From contig WACJ01000129.1 in the NCBI GenBank assembly GCA_008973525.1, forward strand, positions 558,001 to 622,000: a stretch of DNA of 64,000 nt. The letters run 5' to 3'. Each line of letters starts with the position of its first letter. Position 1 is the stretch's first letter. The position numbers and the translations under genes are program-made. Under the pieces are notes generated by a model. That model made no database searches, was not told the DNA's origin, and saw only the letters and a list, made by a program, of their open reading frames with translations. This document shows, one piece after another, positions 58,481 through 64,000 of the stretch. Source of the stretch: Stenopsyche tienmushanensis (Eukaryota > Arthropoda > Insecta > Trichoptera > Stenopsychidae).

Positions 58481-61289
58481 TCAAAGTTGGATGTTTTTTT
58501 TGTTTTCTATGTTTTTATCTGTACCGGAACCGCCGGGGCTCATTTGGACGCTAATCAAATCTGCACAACTCTGTAAATTATTCGCATTTCCGACACTCTT
58601 CGCGTTGTTCTTCTGCGCTGCGACGCTGTTCGAATCGTTTGTAGCGCCTACGTTAGAGAAGTTAAACAAATTTGAAGTGTTTATTGTGTTTAGAGAACTC
58701 TGTGAGGCACTGGGAGTAGTCTGAATGTTTTGACTCGATTTACAAGGTCTTCCTACACTGTGCGATATGTTCAGTTGGGGATGTCTGTACGAAACGTGCT
58801 TTCTTAATGCGTCCCTGCTCCTCGACACATGGCTGCAGGCGACGCATGCGTGTCTGGCGTTTTGATGTGTTTCGAGGTGTACTCGTAAATTGTACTGATT
58901 GCTGAGTCTTTTATGGCAGACGTAACATGTCGCAAACAATTTGGGATTTGTGGAAGAATAAACGCTGCCAGCCTGCATTCCGGGCGAGAGTGGGACGTAT
59001 TTTAGATCCGGGATTATCTCCGGACTCGAATCGGGCTCAGCTTTCACGTCGGTTGCGAAATTCTCTAAAGTCGCATCGCAGATGTTCTCTGCGTCAGTCT
59101 CCATGAATATGTTATTGCTGGCGAAAATATCCGCAACTTTGCTCGTCGGCGTCAGATTTGTTTCCTGAGCGGATGATTTGCGCGAACGACTGCGCGAGTC
59201 ACCGGATGCAACGTTCATCAGACTGTTTTGGCCATCTGAAAAATTTTAACGTGTATAAAATGAGCTCAAATAATCTACGACGAATAAAATGATATATTTA
59301 CCTATGCCTTGCGGAGTACCGATTTGTAAATTCGCTTCCTGCGTTTTCATCTGATTACATTTTAAATTCTCTACGATTTTGTCAATTTTTCTATTTTTCG
59401 GTTCAAGTTCGTTAAGAACGGGATTCAGGTACTTCGGTCTATTCGGTTTTATCGTTTTTTTTCCAGACGTCGAGACGCCCGCACTTCCATCGCCCCAGAT
59501 GTCCTCCCTGGGAGGGACGCTCTTCTCGCCGCTTATGCAATGCTTGGAAAGCTGCTTGAGAAGCTCGATCTCTCGATAGACGTTCTCTTGCGTCGCTTCA
59601 TCGTTCGTAGGTTCGCGCTCGGGGACGTTCTTTGCCGCGAGGTGACTCTCGAAAGACTTTTGGAAAGGCGACGCGTTCTCTGAGCCGTCGCTGTTCTGTC
59701 GGGCTAATCTCATATCTTCGTATGTCGCAAATGTCGATTCAAATTTCGCGTTAAAAGAATCGTCGAATTCAGGCTGCAATGGCACATCTGGAATGTTCTG
59801 AAATGTAAACGCGTTTAATTATTTTAATTTTATTTCATATGATCAGATTTGAAAACGATCGGAAGCGCGAATACCCCATTGAGATCAGTCAGTCCCGTTA
59901 TCCTCAACGCTCTGGCGAGTCTCAAAAGGCTCGGCAACAGGGTGCGGGGCAGAGTGACTTCTCCGGCGTACATGAAAGCCACCAAGCAGCAAAGTTCGGC
60001 CCATCCGCCGCCCAATATTACGACCACCGGTTGCTGCGTAGGTGGCAATTCCTTAAATTTGTTTGAAAATACATTTTAAATTCAACGACGCGATACAATG
60101 ATGATTAATTAATGCATATACAATTGCTTAATACTTTAAATATATCCATAAAATAGGGACTGCAAGTGGAGAGGACGATCCGATGGGCTCTCAGCGAGCG
60201 GCCTCCGGCGCACAGCGTCACATCTGTCAATCTGCCCGAGTCTAGAAGAGCCGGCAGTCCTCCGAGCACGCTGCTCTGTAAACGTAATAATGATTTTTAT
60301 GAACAACTTGAATAAATTTATATACCAAGATCTGGCAGCATAAATTGAAGATCATCTAAGACATGTAAATAATTTAATAGTTGTATTCTGGCGTGTTTCC
60401 GGACTATTATTATGACAGTCTGGCAGGCGAGTGTCATTGGATTTGGGAAAGGAGGGGATTGCCAGACTAATTATTGAAATCTAATGAAAATTCAATATAA
60501 TTAAGTATTACTATATAAGTATTTATGGTTTGGATTTTTTATAAATGTAAACTATTCATTATAAGGTGTTAAAAAATAATTTATTCGAACTTTTTAAAAT
60601 TGATATAATTTTCTGGTTAGTTTCAACAAGTTTGAACCAGTATGGTACAATCTTAACAAGCTGGTAATAGTCTGGTAACCCCCTCCCCTTCCAAACCCAA
60701 CGGCACTCAGTCGCCAGACTGTCATAATGATAGTCCAGAACACAACTATTAAATTATCCACATGTGTTAGATGATCATCAATTTATGCTGCCAGCTCTCA
60801 GTCTATTAGGGTATTTCAGTAGGGAATCAATTGTCCCGACACAGAATCCCTATAAGATGTACAATAGGTGTACAATGGCACAGACTGGCCTGTGACAGAT
60901 CAAGATGATATACCTTGGAGGAGGCTTACATAGTGGGATCCCAGCTGACGACAACAATGATAGAATACCATATTTAATGCCATAAAATATTCTTTCAAAT
61001 AAAATATAAATTGAGCGGATATCTCGCACACAATTCATTTGATTTACATTTATAAATCAAGCGTCGTTATTGAAAGACGCCGTACTGAGGCCGTTTTTCC
61101 GTATGGGCATAATTTTCAATTCATCGTGACTAATATATAACTATTTTTATCGATAACGTCGTCGATATTTGCCGTAAAATAAATTATATATGGTTGTATA
61201 CCGTCAAAATGACAGTTGATAATAATTGATATGCTCACCTGATGATTGTGCCACCTCAGGCAGAACTGTTGAGATGATTCAGATTCCAT
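58481..61289 (-). CDS. BTB/POZ protein with two C2H2 zinc fingers
   Basis: Five coding exons on the minus strand: 61289-61239, 60275-60135, 60051-59875, 59797-59302 and 59235-58481. All are GT-AG with closing phases, and the product is 539 aa. The BTB domain spans about residues 6-120: QQFCLRWHNHQ, LTDVTLCAGGRSLRAHRIVL, STCSPYFMDIFKELP, VAFMYAGEV and LRITGLTDLNG, the insect ttk/lola-type BTB. Residues 124-390 are low-complexity and acidic, with a sumoylation-type VKAE near 353. Two fingers follow at about 392-412 (CYVC...HLETH) and 419-440 (CVAC...HVSYRH). The Ser/Asn-rich tail has no other motif. Such proteins are nuclear transcription regulators that dimerise through BTB. WAELCC in place of the usual D(L/H)..L stretch is unusual, and I cannot name the orthologue. 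Isoforms with other finger exons are common in this family, but none is visible here. The acceptor abuts the ATG, so a non-coding exon lies upstream. Confidence 0.92.
60332..60796. mobile_element. fold-back element (long inverted repeat) in BTB-gene intron
   Basis: The left arm (60332-60478) and right arm (60667-60796, inverted) match along their length: CTGGCAGCATAAATTGA, GATCATCTAA, ATAATTTAATAGTTGT, ATTATGACAGTCTGGC and CCAGACTA. They are about 85% identical by eye, apart from an 11-nt insertion in the left arm (CGTGTTTCCGG). The spacer of about 190 bp contains a smaller CTGGTT...AACCAG hairpin. There is no ORF. It lies in the intron between the first two coding exons, so the pre-mRNA would contain a stem of about 130 bp. 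Confidence 0.8.
60940..61080 (+). repeat. transposon 3'-end fragment in BTB-gene intron
   Basis: CCATAAAATATTCTTTCAAA, TCGCACACAATTCATTTGAT and AAGCGTCGTTATTGAAAGAC match the end of the element at 23355-23470. Upstream transposase sequence is not evident. Confidence 0.45.
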
Positions 61290-61806
61290 CTGAAATTAAT
61301 TTTCAATAAAATTACATTATTATAAAGCATTTTGTCGAGATATACGGAGCGTTTATTTATTAAAATAACTTTTTTGAATGTGTCCCCATCAATAATTGAC
61401 AGGTGAGATTTTACATTTTATAGATGGCAGCACTTGTTTTTCTTTTTTTTTCAATACGACGAATTTCGATTTCGCGTACGCGTAATAATTGAATCGTGCG
61501 ATGATTTCGAAAGCCAAATTCAAATCAACAAGGCGTGCTCCCTTCGAAAAGTGCGATTGACAAAATGAAAGACGGCGCGAATCCGAAAACGCACGATAAG
61601 AAAGCAGGGCGTCAACAAATAGTCGCGATGCCAAAATAAAATCGCACGTCCGTCCGCGATATGACATAATAATCGGATAATTGAATACGCACTTGAGCCG
61701 ATTTGTTGTGTCCGTTTGGCGTTACAGATAAGTAAATCCAGGCTGATTTATTTTTATCAGTGCCTGGAGAAAGCGATGCGCACCTATTTCTAGCCTGGAG
61801 ACCTAC

Positions 61807-62016
61807 CTCCGTCTTATAAATAAATTCAATGACATCCGCGAAGAAATACGCGCTGGACGAGGCGGCGTCGCGGATCTCGGGGGGCGAAGCCGGAGCCGGA
61901 AGCGGAGGCGCTCTTTACTTTCCGACAAGAAGCGCTCCAACACCCGCACCCCCCCGCCACTCCACAAGCTATCTGAAAATCCCGCCATTAGCCTTAGCTC
62001 CATATCTCTATTTATA
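61807..62016 (-). promoter_or_regulatory. putative TATA promoter and non-coding first exon of the BTB gene
   Basis: On the minus strand a consensus TATAAATA (62016-62009) lies about 40 bp upstream of TTTTCAGAT (A at 61974, initiator-like). A GC-rich stretch follows. Near its end GACGGAG|GTAGGT gives a good donor with the exon ending at 61807. Splicing to the acceptor that abuts the ATG at 61289 would give a 5' UTR exon of about 170 nt. The 66-codon minus ORF here starts too close to the TATA box to be its product. This is an inference from motifs only. Confidence 0.4.
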
Positions 62017-62279
62017 GATCACCTAATTCTCTTTCTCTCTCTCGCCTGCCGCATACGATCAGTGCGACAGGGATGCAATGCGACACCACACCATGGCAAC
62101 ACATGTAACCCCGCACAACAAAACTTTTTATTTATCATCCTACTTTCATTGTTCGAACAGTCATTCACCATTTCTCCCTTTAAAAAAATTATAATCCCTT
62201 TAAATGATCAATAAAGATTTGTATTTATTTACAAAAATATCTGAACAATATCATAAATATGTTGAACTTCAAAAAATAA

Positions 62280-62565
62280 TGCACATTGACTAAAAATTTG
62301 GACATGAGAAAGCTGTGCGCAAGATGGGTGTCGCGTTTGCTCGCAATAAAACAAAAACAATGTCGCGATGATGTTTCAATCGAGTGTTGTAGCAATGTTT
62401 CACAGCAATAAAACCGAGGTTTTTCATCGATTCAGGATGAAACATGGGTCCACTTTACATCTGAGACAATCTAGACCCCCCACTGATCCGAGATGTTTAT
62501 TAAACGCGTTCTCAACTTTGAATGGCCACTTACGCTCCGAGCGCGGGGAACTGAACCGAATTTGA
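62280..62565 (+). mobile_element. mariner-like transposase relic, copy of the 12.3-kb one
   Basis: Reads LDMRKLCARWVSRLLA (the K(L/V)CA(K/R)W..R.L motif after the helix-turn-helix), a frame change near 62370, then a QDETWVHFTSET-like block near 62430. This is the first catalytic aspartate region of mariner transposases. It resembles 12340-12500 and is followed by the same unrelated repeat. Confidence 0.6.
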
Positions 62566-62569
62566 ACTA

Positions 62570-62975
62570 AGATAGCAGTCTAAATTAGTAAAATAGATAA
62601 ATATACATTTTTAATGGTTGGGGGAAGTCTAGACTTGTTTGCGATTTCATTTGGCGCGAGTCACCCGTGCAAGTTAGCATCTGAAGGAGCTTCCGTTATC
62701 GTATTTATTATAAAAGGCCCCAGATACGCATTTATCCCCGAAAATTCCGCAAAAAGCCCTAAAAAAGGACATGTGTCCAACCGGTCCGCTTTTCGGACCG
62801 ATGACATGACGAATGAATGCCTCGCGATTGGACGTCATAACCGAACATGTCTACAGAACGATTACGAACTCTCATTAAGAAACGAAGTTGTCCGAAGAAG
62901 ACTGATCGGGTGGGTTGTTTAAATTTTACAATCTGTCGAAAATATTGTTGTCTTTATTTTATTGCGAGCTTACAA
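62570..62975 (+). repeat. unnamed repeat fused to mariner, copy 2
   Basis: Blocks in the order AAGTCTAGACTTG, CATTTGGCGCGAGTCACC, GCAAAAAGCCCTAAAA, TGTCCAACCGGTCCGC, GACATGACGAATGAATGCC and GTTGTCTTTATTTTATTGCG match 12580-12830 and 19400-19600. The longest ORF (102 codons) has no known domain. Confidence 0.6.
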
Positions 62976-63265
62976 TTACATCAATCCAAACGTCTCACAA
63001 AACAAACTGCGTACACAAAAACGTGCACAGAGGCGCACACAACTTCTTGAAATTTCATTCATTGACGAGGAAAGAATTTGTGAAATTTTGTGGTAGAGCA
63101 AATTGGGCTGATCGTGGCGATAATTGAAACATGTTACAGTCGGTCGGAAAGAGAAGGACAATTGTTTCTACTCTCTCCGTCTCTATCGCACATACGCATA
63201 CCTAGACCGCTTCTACCGTATGTATGTCTACACGTAGCATAAAGTGTCCACTATGCCAGTATCTA
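62975..63265 (+). repeat. unnamed repeats (shared with 48.6 kb and 2.0 kb)
   Basis: The left part matches 48660-48720 (see that entry). The right part, GAAACATG..ACAGTCGGTCGGAAAGAGAA and the region to 63260, matches 1985-2150. The junction suggests either one longer element or nested insertions. Confidence 0.5.
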
Positions 63266-64000
63266 GCCCCTTTTATTATATATACAACAAGCAGTCACAT
63301 CTTTCAGCTAACAATTTAAAATCAACTTGTCTTAGAAACTAAGAAGTTTTACTTCTATTTCGTGACACAAAATCTTTCCACATAATGAGGATATGAACAT
63401 AAAAACATTTTAACACCAGAACTGATGAAAACATTGACTGATGTTTATAAAGCAGCTCGCAACATGCAAATGTATCGGAAAAACGCTGTGCAATAATGGA
63501 AATGCACCACAAGTATACCTGAATACCCGGGGATAAATTGTATATCAGCATCTTTAGCACAATTCTTGATGAACTCGTAACCGAGATGAAAAGAAGAGGA
63601 AAAATATACAAAGAAATAGCAGATATGTTCCTTTAATGTGCCATATAATGCGGCTTTATCGTATATTACCATTTAAAAGTATGCCGTTTCAACGCTCATT
63701 TCTCAGCTGAACGGTTAAATATATAAGTGTGCCGTATGTTCAGCGCAACAGAAAATGTATAAACAAGAAAACATCATATTGAATGTGTTAAATAATTTTA
63801 GAAGACAATATTGAGTATGTCTTTCCAAATATTCAGACATTACCTTAATATTAATGATCACAAACTACTCAGCTAACGTTGTCTCAGTTAATTTTCATTA
63901 AAAATCTCTGCAGAAGATTTGACTTTGCTTGGAAAACATTCATACAAAAAATAAATAAACATACAATTTTATTTCTAATAATAAGGATTTACAACGAAGG
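63266..64000. other. no gene recognised
   Basis: AT-rich right edge of the window. The overlapping minus-strand ORFs at 63339-63672 show no domain I recognise. Confidence 0.4.

Noticed and set aside
61803..62017. 66-codon minus ORF and 62-codon plus ORF near the BTB gene
   Set aside because: GC-driven frames over the putative untranslated exon. They do not join in frame to the BTB coding exons.
1..64000. tRNA, rRNA, snRNA genes and CRISPR arrays
   Set aside because: I looked for cloverleaf-type A/B boxes, rRNA words and regularly spaced repeats and found none convincing. A dedicated tRNA or covariance-model scan would be decisive.

Overview
This is a stretch of an AT-rich arthropod nuclear genome, almost certainly an insect. 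The evidence is short coding exons with GT-AG introns, an insect-type BTB/zinc-finger gene, an AIP1/flare gene with the same length as the fly protein, and a high load of mariner-like elements, R1-type non-LTR retrotransposons and an LTR-like repeat family. I cannot settle the order. There are no operons, CRISPR arrays or recognisable RNA genes.

Right third (42-62 kb) is the gene-bearing part. Three complete gene models could be read exon by exon, with phases that close. Cyclin J lies on the minus strand (six exons, 313 aa). Flare/WDR1, the actin-interacting protein 1 gene, lies on the plus strand (twelve exons, 608 aa). A BTB/POZ protein with two C2H2 fingers lies on the minus strand (five coding exons, 539 aa). 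CycJ and flr are head to head, with about 880 bp between start codons. Flr and the BTB gene converge across about 4.3 kb that contains two internally deleted mariner copies. The BTB gene has a plausible TATA promoter and non-coding first exon near 62.0 kb.

Left two thirds (1-42 kb) is gene-poor. The only host-gene hint is a possible last exon with a short C-terminal tail at 3.05 kb, followed by a GC-rich patch and about 3 kb of AT-rich sequence with little transposon debris that could be a long 3' UTR. The rest is layered transposon wreckage: mariner-like pieces (0.4, 12, 18, 21, 28-29 and 41 kb), decayed R1-clade reverse transcriptase pieces (7.5-8.8, 13, 15, 20, 31.6-32.7 and 37.4-39.4 kb), at least eight copies or fragments of one LTR-like repeat, and several unnamed repeats.

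No new defence or metabolic system is visible. The most unusual signals are structural. A 465-bp fold-back element with 130-150 bp arms lies inside a BTB-gene intron and would form a long RNA hairpin in the transcript. Several compact snap-back hairpins occur, two of them in repeats whose sister copies carry only one arm. A mariner-plus-repeat composite is found with the same junction at two loci 50 kb apart.
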